A stretch of 64,000 nucleotides of DNA from assembly GCF_030409325.1 (NCBI RefSeq), contig NZ_JAUFPR010000004.1, positions 543,548 through 607,547 of the forward strand. Reading direction: 5' to 3'. Position 1 is the first letter of the stretch. Every line of letters begins with the position of its first letter. The notes beneath the pieces are model-generated. The model was not told the origin of the DNA. It saw only the letters and a program-made list of their open reading frames with translations, and ran no database searches. The translations under genes and the position numbers were made by a program. Shown here one piece after another: positions 53,032 through 62,888 of the stretch. The stretch comes from Mucilaginibacter aquaedulcis. Its GTDB lineage: Bacteria; Bacteroidota; Bacteroidia; Sphingobacteriales; Sphingobacteriaceae.

Positions 53032-56000
53032 TTACTCGTTCCTGAGGCTTTTGACCGGATTTGCTAATGATGCTTTTATGGCCTGGAAACTTATAGTTGC
53101 CAACGCAATAACTATGGAAACAAGCCCTCCGGCTGCAAACAGCCACCAACTGATGTTGATGCGATAAACATAGTCCTGCAACCATTGATGCATATAGTAC
53201 CAGGCAATAGGTGCTGCAATTGCAAAAGCAACAGTAATGAGTATGATAAACTCTTTTGAAAACAAATAAACAATACTGCTTGCTGTGGCGCCAAGTACCT
53301 TACGAATCCCAACTTCCTTTACCCGCTGTACTGCCATAAAAGAGGCCAAACCATACAGGCCGAGGCAGCTGAGGAATATGGCTATTGCTGCAAAAATTTT
53401 GTACAGTTGCGATAACTGATTTTCCTGTTTGTAAAAGCTTGCAATTTTATCATCCAGAAACTTGTATTCGTAAACAAAATCCGGAAAGGTTTGGTCAAAT
53501 ACAGTCTTAATTGATCCTAAAGTAGAAGACATGTTGGCTGTTGTTAGTTTTATGCCAACCTGGTTGTACATGGCTATGTCGGTAGTAATGAGCAGCGGGG
53601 CAAGATCATTGCGGAAAGAACGGTCATTAAAATCTTTCAATACGCCAACAACGGTTCCTTTGATCTGGTCGTGCCAGGTGGTCATGTGTTTGTTTAAGAT
53701 ATCCTCAGGCTTTTTGAGGCCAAGCTTTTTTACGAGGGCTTCGTTCACCAAAAACTCTCCCGCGGTATCAGCCGGGCGCATATTTCTGCCGGCTATCAGT
53801 GGTAGTTTATAAGCGGATATATATTCCTCATCAGCAAATTTGGTAATAACCTGGAAGTCTGTTTGTTTTACTGCATGATTATACTTGATGATGCTCCACA
53901 GATCGGTACCGTTTTCAACCGGGGTATTGGAGCTATAGCTGACGCCCTGCACGCCATTTACTGACATTAGCCGCTTTTTCAGGTAGCTCAGCTTACTGAG
54001 GCGAACACTATCTACACGGAAAGGAACGTTGATGATGGCGTCTTTATCAAAGCCCAGCGGTTGGTTCATGAAATAATCCATTTGCTTTACAATGATCAGT
54101 GTGCCAATGATCAGCACCTGCGCAATGATGAATTGAAACACAACCAAGCCTCGACGTAATGAAATTCCTTGTGTGTTGGGTATCAGCTTATTCTTTAAAG
54201 CATTAACAGGGTTAAAACCCGATAAAACAATGGATGGATAAAAGCCCGCGAGCGCGGTTACAACAACAGTTACCGTTAAAAGAAATAAAATGATTGCCGG
54301 ATTGCTGAATATGTTGAAGGCAAGCGAGAGTTCTAAAAGCCCACCCACTGAAGGTAATGCAAAAACGGTAATGATTGCGGCAAGTAATACAGCGCATATA
54401 ACGATCAAAAATGTTTCTACAATGAACTGGAGCTGCAATTGAGATTTATTACTCCCCAAAACTTTGCGTACACCAACCTCTTTTGCCCGGTTAACGGCTT
54501 GAGCGGTAGAGAGGTTGATAAAGTTTACACAGGCTATTAACAGGATGAACGCGGCTATAAGCCACAATACATTCAGCAATTGGTGGCTGATTGTTTTATT
54601 GCTGTAGTTGCCAACCTGGGTGTCATAATGCACGTCGCTTAATGATTGTAAGATATGGCTATCCTTATTGCCGGAAGACTCTACCGTTCGGCAATAGGCC
54701 CTTAATTGCTGATTAAAATTACTGGCAGAGGTGTTTGGGGGCAACAAAACATAACAACCAAAACCGGCTACATTGCCATCCCAATCGGCAGATTTTGCCA
54801 GGAAATCCCCTGTAAAGCCTGTTCCGTAAGATACTACCACCTTTAACTGAAAATCTGTATTTGCCGGTATGCTGGCCAATATGCCCGAAACTTTCAATAC
54901 ATCGGTACCGTGCTCAAACATGTAGCCGCCCATTTCCAGTTTAATGGTTCTGCCTATTGCTGTTTTCCAGTCGCCGAAATATTTTTCTGCTATTTCTTTC
55001 GTGAGCAGCACGTTGTTTGGGTCTTTTAATGATTCATATGAACCAGCCAGCAACGGAAAATCGAAAACTTTAAAGAATGACGGCGACGCATAGAATACCC
55101 CGTGCTGCTCTTTAAAACTCTTTTCGGTATTTCCATTTTTACCAATAACGAGTAGCTGGTCATCATGGCTTACAAATACCGGTGCTACCTGTTCTATCAG
55201 GGGGAAGGCCGTTCTTATCCCCACAGGCATAGGAAAAGGGAAAGCTTTTCCGTAAGTAATATTTCCTGTTTCTTCGCTGTGATATTCGGTTAACAGGCGA
55301 TAAATGCGATCTTTCTTTTCGTGAAAATTATCAAAGCTTGTTTGAAATTGTATAATGATAAATATCACCATACACACTGCAATGCCCACGGCCATACCAG
55401 TAACATTAATTGCGGTATAACTTTTATTGCGTACAAGATTGCGCCATGCAATTTTTAAATAATTCCTAAACATATGATAGCCGTTTATTTTTTCAGAAAA
55501 CCACTGTAGTGCGGTTTTACGATGCAATATTACCGGCGTATTTTGAGTTTGACTGCTCAAGTTATAAGATGGGAACTCTTTTTTCAGGTCGTTTTTATAT
55601 TCGATCGGGCTTTTCCCCGTCACCTGTTTAAAAATGCGGTTAAATGTGCTTTGCGAGTTAAACCCCGATTCGTAAGCTATACCGAGTAAGGTGATATGGT
55701 CATAAGCGGGATCCTGCATTTTACGGGCTGCCGCTTGCACGCGGAATTCATTAATGAAATCATTAAAGCTTTTTTTCAGCACCGTATTAATTACCCGGGA
55801 TAGCTCATGAGTAGTTAATTCAAGCTTTTCGGCCAATGAACTTAAGCTTAGTTCCGGATCCTGATAATATAGGTTGGCTTGAACAGCTTTTTTTAGCCAG
55901 GCACCCTTTTGCCGCAGATCGGCAGGGAGTAACGGCTTTAAGACGGGTAAAGTACCCGTGATTGTACCAATCTGCGGCCTTAAAAAAGCCCGTGCTGCCA

Positions 56001-56700
56001 TCCATATAAGCATCATCATTAAAAGGAGGTACAAGGGGTAATAAGCCTGTGAGGTTAATCGGTAGCTGTAGTAAAAGTAATCCACAGCTACAAAAGGTAT
56101 CCATAACAGCCATAAAAGACCAAAGCCTGTTACTAAATTATTTATCCATCGCAGCTCGTAACGATACCGGTCGTTTCCGTTAAATTTTTGCTGACTGTAA
56201 AAATTTTCTATACGCTTGCGGCAGTTGTGGAGATAAATGATAACCGAAACAAAGGCCATTAATTGCAATGCCGGGTTGAGGTGTTCAAATACCAGCGTGT
56301 TATAGGTTTCCGCACCAGTTTTGTTGCTTTCAAAAATGGCTAAACCATGAGCACCCAGTTCCACTAATAAAGGGCAGAAATGCAAAAGATCCTTAAACCG
56401 GAATTTGTATTGAGGCTGGGTTATTTTACGTACATAAAAATACATGAGCGGTCCAAGAGCCAGCGAAAACTGAAATGGCAAACGGCTCCAAAAGGGAAAA
56501 TAAGCCGTCAGCCCGATGTCAATAGCAAATATTCGCGCCAGCCACAATGCTGCAACAGTCAAAGCCAGAGCTAAAAAACGGTTTGCTGGTCGGTTGGCCT
56601 TCCTGGTGAACCATAAAAGCAGGATAAAGGTCAGGCTGATAAATATCGCGCCGAAGAACGCAACATCATAAAGGGTAATATGGAATGTGTACGATTTCAA
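53032..56700 (-). CDS. 7TM AraC-type regulator fused to an FtsX/MacB permease, copy 2
   Basis: 1222 residues. Residues ~1-245: seven membrane segments (VAFFGAIFISLTFILLLWF; LALALTVAALWLARIFA; LPFQFSLALGPLMYFYV; three more; and YYPLYLLLMMMLIWMAA). ~275-375: AraC HTH (LYYQDPELSLSSLAEKLELT ... LLGIAYESGFNSQSTFNRIFK). Linker, then Met410 (MFRNYLKIAWRN) begins a complete eight-segment permease with the KEVGVRKVLGSN and KEVGIRKVLGAT loops. TTG 56700 is the only usable start before an in-frame TGA upstream; copy 1 uses a TTG at the same aligned place. No ATPase gene adjacent. The HTH should face the cytoplasm if the N-terminus is outside. Confidence 0.87.
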   Translation of the reverse strand: MKSYTFHITLYDVAFFGAIFISLTFILLLWFTRKANRPANRFLALALTVAALWLARIFAIDIGLTAYFPFWSRLPFQFSLALGPLMYFYVRKITQPQYKFRFKDLLHFCPLLVELGAHGLAIFESNKTGAETYNTLVFEHLNPALQLMAFVSVIIYLHNCRKRIENFYSQQKFNGNDRYRYELRWINNLVTGFGLLWLLWIPFVAVDYFYYSYRLTSQAYYPLYLLLMMMLIWMAARAFLRPQIGTITGTLPVLKPLLPADLRQKGAWLKKAVQANLYYQDPELSLSSLAEKLELTTHELSRVINTVLKKSFNDFINEFRVQAAARKMQDPAYDHITLLGIAYESGFNSQSTFNRIFKQVTGKSPIEYKNDLKKEFPSYNLSSQTQNTPVILHRKTALQWFSEKINGYHMFRNYLKIAWRNLVRNKSYTAINVTGMAVGIAVCMVIFIIIQFQTSFDNFHEKKDRIYRLLTEYHSEETGNITYGKAFPFPMPVGIRTAFPLIEQVAPVFVSHDDQLLVIGKNGNTEKSFKEQHGVFYASPSFFKVFDFPLLAGSYESLKDPNNVLLTKEIAEKYFGDWKTAIGRTIKLEMGGYMFEHGTDVLKVSGILASIPANTDFQLKVVVSYGTGFTGDFLAKSADWDGNVAGFGCYVLLPPNTSASNFNQQLRAYCRTVESSGNKDSHILQSLSDVHYDTQVGNYSNKTISHQLLNVLWLIAAFILLIACVNFINLSTAQAVNRAKEVGVRKVLGSNKSQLQLQFIVETFLIVICAVLLAAIITVFALPSVGGLLELSLAFNIFSNPAIILFLLTVTVVVTALAGFYPSIVLSGFNPVNALKNKLIPNTQGISLRRGLVVFQFIIAQVLIIGTLIIVKQMDYFMNQPLGFDKDAIINVPFRVDSVRLSKLSYLKKRLMSVNGVQGVSYSSNTPVENGTDLWSIIKYNHAVKQTDFQVITKFADEEYISAYKLPLIAGRNMRPADTAGEFLVNEALVKKLGLKKPEDILNKHMTTWHDQIKGTVVGVLKDFNDRSFRNDLAPLLITTDIAMYNQVGIKLTTANMSSTLGSIKTVFDQTFPDFVYEYKFLDDKIASFYKQENQLSQLYKIFAAIAIFLSCLGLYGLASFMAVQRVKEVGIRKVLGATASSIVYLFSKEFIILITVAFAIAAPIAWYYMHQWLQDYVYRINISWWLFAAGGLVSIVIALATISFQAIKASLANPVKSLRNE

Positions 56701-56878
56701 GTAAATAAATGAGTACCAATCGCTGTTTCAAACTCGCAAAGTATTAAGTTATAAATTATCAACGGATTAGTATGAATAGATAACGTATAACTAACTAAAA
56801 TACTATAATTTCTAAATCAGCACGAAATCGGTTTGATGTTGGCTCTGCTGGTTATCATTAAAAGTGGAGAGTTCTTAT

Positions 56879-58215
56879 TTATTGATAAAAATCCGTTTCC
56901 GCTGGCACAAAAACAAAAAAACTGGACCCCTGGCCTACCGCGCTTTCAAAACCGATCCGGCCACCCTGGCGCTCAATAAATTCTTTGCATAAAAGCAGGC
57001 CCAGGCCAACCCCTTTTTCGTTGTTTGTTCCAAAATCGGGTTCAGTATTAATGGAGAATATTTTTTGCTGTTTGTTTGGCTCTATTCCTTTGCCATTATC
57101 ACTAACGGTTATCTTACATTCGTGCTGCACCAAGTGTGCATGTATTTTAATAACGCCGCCATTTAGCGTAAACTTAATGGCATTGCTAATGAGGTTACGC
57201 ACTACCAGTTGCAGCATATTCATATCCGCAATTACCACCAGAGCGGGGCTGATCTCGTAGCTTAAGGTAATATCTTTTTTAGCGGCCTGCGTTTTACCCA
57301 TATCAAGCGTGCTTTTTATGGTTTCAAGCAGGTTTTCCGACATCAAATTAACCGCCGGCCCTTCCATTTGCGATTTAGACCATTGCAGCAAATTGGTAAG
57401 CATATCCATTGTGCCGTTTGTGGCAGCCAGCAGTTCCTGTTCTATTACTATACGCAATGGGCTGTCCAATTCATTTTCATTCAGCAGCTCCAGGTAATTT
57501 TGTATGTTAATTAACGGTGTGCGCATATCATGCGATATGATAGACATTAGCTTATTCTTTTCCGCGTCGCTTTTTTCCAGCTGTTCTTTTTGCAGTAATA
57601 TATGTCTGTTTTGTGCCTCAATGGCCACTGCCTTTTCTTCTGCGGCTACACGTTCCTTATCATAGCTTTTGCGGATGTATTTTATAACAATATAGATAGC
57701 AATAACAGGTATTGGGAATGCAGTGATCCTGTCTATGAGCTCACCCTTACCCGCTTCAAACGGATGTTTAACCAGGGCCGGATAATAATATGCCACCAGG
57801 TGCAAAACCATAAAACACAGGATGTAAGTAACCAGCCAGGCCAGGTGCTGCCTGTAAGGGGAAATAGCAAACACCAGCACAAGTATGCGGGCCAAATAAT
57901 ATCAGTTGAGCCATTAATGCCCGAATTGGTGAAATAATTAAGGGAGAAGATAATTAACCCGGTTAATCCCAATAAAAGGCTGCTGTGTGGTTTGTTATGA
58001 TAACGGGAGTTGTAATACTCGTATAAAAAAAGCAAACCCAATAATAAACTGGATGCAGAGCCAACGTATAGTCCGGCAAAAAAGTTATAAGGGACATAAA
58101 AAGCAGCCAATATTGTTAAACCAATACTGATGGAATGAAATATTCTGCTTTCTAACGAAAAATCTGAAGAGCTGCCTATTAGCTTAAGCCAAACCGCATT
58201 CATGTTTTTTACCAT
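56879..58215 (-). pseudogene. Frameshifted membrane sensor histidine kinase
   Basis: Two frames belong together. The first, 58215 down to about 57893, gives ~108 residues of the membrane sensor (several hydrophobic segments ending at NSGINGSTDIIWP). The second, from about 57895 to 56879, continues with more membrane segments (WLVTYILCFMVLHLVAYYYP), a coiled coil, the HisKA box SIISHDMRTPLINIQNYL and an ATPase domain (LISNAIKF, DNGKGIEP, GVGLGLLLCKEF). The reading frame is lost at a GGCCC run near 57893; one missing base would repair it. It could be a true pseudogene or a sequencing error. No response regulator is adjacent, and the nearest regulators are AraC-type. Confidence 0.85.
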
Positions 58216-58328
58216 AGGCTAATAGTAGCGGTTAAAATTAATAATTTAATATTATAAATAAGTTACGCTGGCTTAACATGATGCGATTTTATAATCTGCT
58301 GGTTTCGTCTTTCCAATAAATCCTCAAT

Positions 58329-59162
58329 ATGCTATCTTTAAATATGTACCATCAAGAATTTGACCCCCCTGAAGAGCTACGGGATACCATTAGGTGTTTT
58401 TGGTACAACAAGCGGGAATCTGAGGAAATACCCTCAAGTTTTGAGGTACAGCCCGATGGCTATGCCGAAATTATTTTTCATTTCGGAGGCGATTGCAGTA
58501 TTATGCGCAACGGAAGCCTGCAGTTGCTGCCGTCACCGTTTATGATGGGGCTGCTTAATCAGCCGGTTATATTTCATACCAAAAGCAGCCTGGAAATTAT
58601 TGCTGTGAGGTGTTTCCCGTGGACAGTTTTTGATCTGCTCGGCTTACCATCGGGTAAAAACGGTGTGCATATATTTGAGCACCCTATCGCGCAGCTTCAA
58701 CCCGTGTTAAATAAATGGATAGCGGCGGGTAACATAGATGAAGCAATTGCCCAGGTAAAGCAATATTTTCTGGATGCCCGATCGCACATTGCAGCCAGCA
58801 GTATGTTGTTCAAGGCTGGAGTGGCTATGAGGGAAGCAAACGGAACCATGCCGGTAAGCGGAGTGGCTGCAGCGGCTCATGCCACCATTCGTACGCTGGA
58901 ACGGAACTTTAAACAATCTTCAGGGCATACGGTAAAAGATGTATCTGCACTGATACGCTTTGAGCAGGTACGGAACCATTTATGGATTCAGCCGGATATT
59001 AATCTTGCCGGATTGGCGCACGAGCTCGGTTATACAGATCAATCGCACCTAAGTCGGGAATTTAAGCGCTACAGCGGTAGTACACCCGCCGCATTTGCCC
59101 GAAAAGCAAAGAAAGGCAAACAAGCGGTGAGCAACGATTTTGTCGCATTTATACAAGCCTAA
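58329..59162 (+). CDS. AraC family transcriptional regulator (DUF6597 type)
   Basis: 277 residues. An N-terminal DUF6597-like domain (EELRDTIRCFWYNKRESEEI, PDGYAEIIFHFGG) and a C-terminal AraC HTH (NLAGLAHELGYTDQSHLSREFKRYSGSTPAAFARKA, ~215-250). ATG at 58329 or 58344; both give the same domains. The monooxygenase gene starts a few dozen bases after its stop on the same strand, so it may regulate that gene. The effector is unknown. Confidence 0.9.
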   Translation: MLSLNMYHQEFDPPEELRDTIRCFWYNKRESEEIPSSFEVQPDGYAEIIFHFGGDCSIMRNGSLQLLPSPFMMGLLNQPVIFHTKSSLEIIAVRCFPWTVFDLLGLPSGKNGVHIFEHPIAQLQPVLNKWIAAGNIDEAIAQVKQYFLDARSHIAASSMLFKAGVAMREANGTMPVSGVAAAAHATIRTLERNFKQSSGHTVKDVSALIRFEQVRNHLWIQPDINLAGLAHELGYTDQSHLSREFKRYSGSTPAAFARKAKKGKQAVSNDFVAFIQA

Positions 59163-59202
59163 GGCTATGGCATTGCGGAGTTTTGTAGCTCAATCATTTA
59201 AT

Positions 59203-60747
59203 ATGAAAGCTATAATCGAAAATAAATCCGCACAAAATAATTCAATTTACGATGTAATTATTTCAGGAGCAGGTCCGGTAGGTTTGTTTCTGGCTTGTGA
59301 GCTGGCGTTGGCCAAATGTTCTGTACTGGTACTGGAAAAGGCCGGTGAAGGTAGTTCGCCCTTAAAAAAACTCCCTTTCGGTATCAGGGGGCTTTCCGCT
59401 CCTTCCATTGAATCACTTGATCGCCGTGGGTTACTGGCAGAATTGGAGATACACAAGCATCTTAAAAACCCTCATCTTAATGCTGCCCAGGGGCCGCGTC
59501 GGCAGGTGGGGCACTTTGCTGGCATCCCATTTCATGAAAGTGATATTGATGATTCAAAGTGGCCATATCGCTTACCAAGCTCAACCGAAACCAGTTTAAT
59601 TTCGGAAATAGAAGAACTTGAAACCATATTTACCCGCCGCGCAGAAGCGCTGGGTGTACAGATCATGCACGGACTTGCTATTACCGGTTTTCATCAAACC
59701 GCAGATGAGGTAACTGTTCAGTCGGGCGACCAATCTTTCCGGGGTAAATGGCTGGTTGGTTGCGATGGTGCCCGCAGCGCGGTTCGTAAGGTTGGTGGCT
59801 TTGAGTTTGCCGGTACGGAGCCTGAATTTACAGGCTATACAGCTAAAGTTGATATCACTGATCCGGAAAAACTAAAACCAGGTCGTAATATGACCGAAGA
59901 GGGTATGTATATCCAGTCGCAGCCGGGTTATGTTGTGATCCAGGATTTTGACGGTGGGGCATTTCACAATTCAGAAAAGCCCATCACACAGCAACATGTG
60001 CAGAAGGTATTGCGCCGGGTATCAAACACCGCCGTTACCATTAGTGCCCTGCATATTGCCACCACCTGGACCGACCGGGCACGACAAGCCACCTCCTACC
60101 GCAACGGGCGGGTATTTTTAGCCGGTGATGCCGCCCATATCCATGCGCCGTTGGGAGGCCAGGGACTTAACCTGGGCTTGGGTGATGCCATGAACCTTGG
60201 CTGGAAACTTGCGGCCACCATCCATAATAGAGCTCCGGAAAACTTATTGGATAGTTATTACGCTGAGAGGTACCCGCTTGGGATACAGGTGTTGGGTTGG
60301 TCGCGTGCGCAGGTTGCCATCATGAAGCCCGATCCGCAAGCCCGGGCATTGAATGCTATTATCCGCGACCTGTTGAATACAAGTGATGGTGCTACTTATT
60401 TTGCCTCACGTGTTTGGGGAATTAATATACAATATGACCTCGGCGGAAACCATCATTTAGCAGGCAGAAGCGTCCCCAATTTTGAGTTTGAGGACGGTAC
60501 CAGAATCGGTGAATTAATGCATAATGGCAAAGGAGTACTGATAGACTTTGATGGTAACGATTCACTGAAAACGGCAATTACTGGATATGACGAGCAAATA
60601 GTATATGTTTCGGGCCGGGCGAAAGAACAATTAGGCCAAAGGGCCTTGCTGGTAAGGCCCGATGGAATTATAGCTTGGGCTGCTGATAATAACCCGGATC
60701 ATGGCGAGTTGCAAAAGGCTATTGATAGTTGGTTTGTGAGCAATTGA
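59203..60747 (+). CDS. FAD-dependent aromatic monooxygenase (PheA/TfdB family)
   Basis: 514 residues from the ATG at 59203. Group A flavoprotein: dinucleotide fold VIISGAGPVGLFLACELA (GxGxxG, ~18-35), the DG motif LVGCDGARSAVR (~185-196) and the second FAD motif VFLAGDAAHIHAPLGGQGLN (~305-324). The C-terminal ~130 residues resemble the thioredoxin-like tail of phenol hydroxylases and relatives. It would hydroxylate a phenolic or drug substrate with NAD(P)H; relatives include rifampicin monooxygenase, but the substrate here is not visible. Cytosolic. It follows an AraC regulator and is probably under its control. Confidence 0.9.
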   Translation: MKAIIENKSAQNNSIYDVIISGAGPVGLFLACELALAKCSVLVLEKAGEGSSPLKKLPFGIRGLSAPSIESLDRRGLLAELEIHKHLKNPHLNAAQGPRRQVGHFAGIPFHESDIDDSKWPYRLPSSTETSLISEIEELETIFTRRAEALGVQIMHGLAITGFHQTADEVTVQSGDQSFRGKWLVGCDGARSAVRKVGGFEFAGTEPEFTGYTAKVDITDPEKLKPGRNMTEEGMYIQSQPGYVVIQDFDGGAFHNSEKPITQQHVQKVLRRVSNTAVTISALHIATTWTDRARQATSYRNGRVFLAGDAAHIHAPLGGQGLNLGLGDAMNLGWKLAATIHNRAPENLLDSYYAERYPLGIQVLGWSRAQVAIMKPDPQARALNAIIRDLLNTSDGATYFASRVWGINIQYDLGGNHHLAGRSVPNFEFEDGTRIGELMHNGKGVLIDFDGNDSLKTAITGYDEQIVYVSGRAKEQLGQRALLVRPDGIIAWAADNNPDHGELQKAIDSWFVSN

Positions 60748-60825
60748 GCTTCATGAATAAATTTATTTTTATATGTTTGAGTATTCTCAATAGGTATTCG
60801 GAAGCAATAACAATGTTGGAAAGGG

Positions 60826-60943
60826 TGTCATTTCGATAGAGCCTGGTTGGAATGCGGGTAAGCGCGAAAGAGAAATCTTATACCACATGCCTGTGGATTT
60901 GCTGCTCTTACAAGATTTCTCCTCGTTCCTCGTCGAAATGACA
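60826..60943. repeat. Inverted-repeat element with TGTCATTTCG/CGAAATGACA ends
   Basis: 118 bases with perfect 10-base inverted ends and further pairing inside (GCGAAAGAGAAATCTT with AAGATTTCTCCTCG). Same family as 37761-37841 and, by its end motif, 1407-1496. It lies between the monooxygenase and GH2 genes, which run in the same direction. Confidence 0.8.
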
Positions 60944-60992
60944 ATCCTTTTTTGCTCCTTCCAAATCTATGGATATTCAAAAACCAGTAATT

Positions 60993-62807
60993 ATGAATAA
61001 AAACCGGATCAGCCCTGCACTATTTTTACTATTATTTATCATTAATTGTTCTCGTTTATTGGCCCAGGTACCTACCCTGCCCACACCCTGGACAAAAGCG
61101 GCTACAGATGCTGCAGTTCCTTTCCCTGAATATCCAAGACCACAATTACAACGCGCCGATTGGATGTGTTTGAATGGCAAATGGGATTACCGGGGAGGCA
61201 AAAATGCAGCCACCGCGCTTGACCCGGCAAAGCCAATTTCTTTTGACGGCAAAGCCGAACAAATACGTGTTCCATATTGCCCGGAATCGGTATTGTCAGG
61301 CATTCAGCGTAAACAGGAGATCAATATGTGGTATCGCCGTAGTTTTGAAGTTCCTTCGGGATGGAAAAATAAGCAGGTAATTATTCACTTTGAAGCGGTG
61401 GCTTACCAGGCAACCGTATTTGTGAACGGACATAAAGCGGGCAGCCATGCCGGGAGTTATGATGCTTTCAGTTTTGATATAACACCCTATATAAGCAATG
61501 GAAAAAACACACTGGTAGTTGCAGTACAGGACCTGAATGATGGCCGTGTGCCATCAGGTAAAAGCGGCCCGAGAGGCGATTATACCTTTTGCTCTGGAAT
61601 ATGGCAAACCGTTTGGCTGGAGCCTGTAAGCAAAGCTCACATAGAGAATATCCGTTTACTGCCCGATTTGGCCAATAATCGCTTAAAGATACTGGTGAAC
61701 ACCAAAGGCGAAGGAAAGGTAGTTGCGACAGCGCTTGACGGAAACAACGTGGTTTCGGAAGAGAAATCGACAAGTGGTACTTCCTTTTATCTGCCTGTTA
61801 AAACACCAAAGCTCTGGAGCCCTGATGATCCTTTTTTGTATGACCTTAACATTACACTGGAAGATGCCCATGGTACCGTTACCGATAAGGTGAAAAGTTA
61901 TTTCGGCATGCGTGATATTAAATTGGGTAAGGTTAATGGAGTTAACAGGCCCCTGATCAATGGAAAGTTTATCATGCAGCTCGGTTTGCTTGACCAGGGT
62001 TACTGGCCTGATGGTATACTCACTGCACCAACAGAAGAGGCACTTAAATTTGATATTCAGTTCACCAAAAAGGCTGGTTTTAACCTGATCAGGAAACATA
62101 TGAAAACCGAGCCTCAGCGCTTTTATTATTGGGCTGATAAACTGGGATTATTGGTTTGGCAGGATATGCCTGCAATATGGTACCAGAACGAAGATACCAC
62201 CAAAACAAGGGGCGAGTTCAGGAAGGAGCTAAAAACACTTATTGACCAGCACTATAACTCACCATCTATCATTACATGGGTTCCTTTTAATGAAAACTGG
62301 GGTGCTTTTGATGTTAAGAATATAACAGATTGGGTTAAAAAGTATGATCCGTCGAGGTTGGTTAACGGCAATTCTGGCTTTAATAACAACCCCGATTATC
62401 AGAAAGCTTACGGAGATCCGAAAAATGGCGATTATGTAGATACCCATATTTATGTAGGCCCGTATGGAGCCTCGGTGCCTGACGAGCACCGGGCAGCCTC
62501 ATTAGGTGAATTTGGTGGTGTAGGTTTATTTGTACGCGACCACATGTGGCCTGTTGCCAATAACGCTTATGACTATGAACCAACCAAAGCCAGGCTAACA
62601 GACAGGTATGTGTTTTTGTTGGATAAGGTAGAACAGCTGATGAAGTACAAAGGCCTGAGCGTAGCCATCTACACACAAACAACCGATGTTGAACATGAAA
62701 TTAACGGCATGCTTACCTATGACAGGGCTGTTGAAAAAATGGAAATAGACAGGGTTAAAGAGGTAAATGAGGCCGTTATTAAAGAAAGCTATAAAATGAT
62801 GCCATAA
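60993..62807 (+). CDS. Glycoside hydrolase family 2 enzyme
   Basis: 604 residues from the ATG at 60993, with a signal peptide (PALFLLLFIINCSRLLAQ). Typical GH2 order: a jelly-roll sugar-binding domain (~40-200, with WYRRSFEVPSGWKNK), an Ig-like middle domain, then a TIM barrel. The acid/base Glu is in WVPFNENWGAFD (NE, ~428-439) and the nucleophile Glu is expected in SLGEFGGVGLF (~505-515). The conserved IRKHMKTEPQRFYYWADKLG leads the barrel. Family members include beta-galactosidase, glucuronidase and mannosidase; the substrate is not determined here. Periplasmic or outer-membrane, but with no SusCD genes nearby. Confidence 0.92.
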   Translation: MNKNRISPALFLLLFIINCSRLLAQVPTLPTPWTKAATDAAVPFPEYPRPQLQRADWMCLNGKWDYRGGKNAATALDPAKPISFDGKAEQIRVPYCPESVLSGIQRKQEINMWYRRSFEVPSGWKNKQVIIHFEAVAYQATVFVNGHKAGSHAGSYDAFSFDITPYISNGKNTLVVAVQDLNDGRVPSGKSGPRGDYTFCSGIWQTVWLEPVSKAHIENIRLLPDLANNRLKILVNTKGEGKVVATALDGNNVVSEEKSTSGTSFYLPVKTPKLWSPDDPFLYDLNITLEDAHGTVTDKVKSYFGMRDIKLGKVNGVNRPLINGKFIMQLGLLDQGYWPDGILTAPTEEALKFDIQFTKKAGFNLIRKHMKTEPQRFYYWADKLGLLVWQDMPAIWYQNEDTTKTRGEFRKELKTLIDQHYNSPSIITWVPFNENWGAFDVKNITDWVKKYDPSRLVNGNSGFNNNPDYQKAYGDPKNGDYVDTHIYVGPYGASVPDEHRAASLGEFGGVGLFVRDHMWPVANNAYDYEPTKARLTDRYVFLLDKVEQLMKYKGLSVAIYTQTTDVEHEINGMLTYDRAVEKMEIDRVKEVNEAVIKESYKMMP

Positions 62808-62835
62808 ACGCACTTTAATTATGGTCCCTTTAACA

Positions 62836-62871
62836 AAAACAAAAGCCGCTCAACATGAGCGGCTTTTGTTT
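62836..62871. terminator. Bidirectional terminator after GH2
   Basis: ACAAAAGCCGCTCA/TGAGCGGCTTTTGT stem with A and T flanks, between convergent genes. Confidence 0.85.
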
Positions 62872-62888
62872 TAATATGTGCTGTCGGG

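Noticed and set aside
56879..58215. Two separate genes (a small membrane protein and a soluble-ended kinase)
   Set aside because: The halves complete each other's membrane domain and overlap without a credible start for the second, so one broken kinase is more likely.
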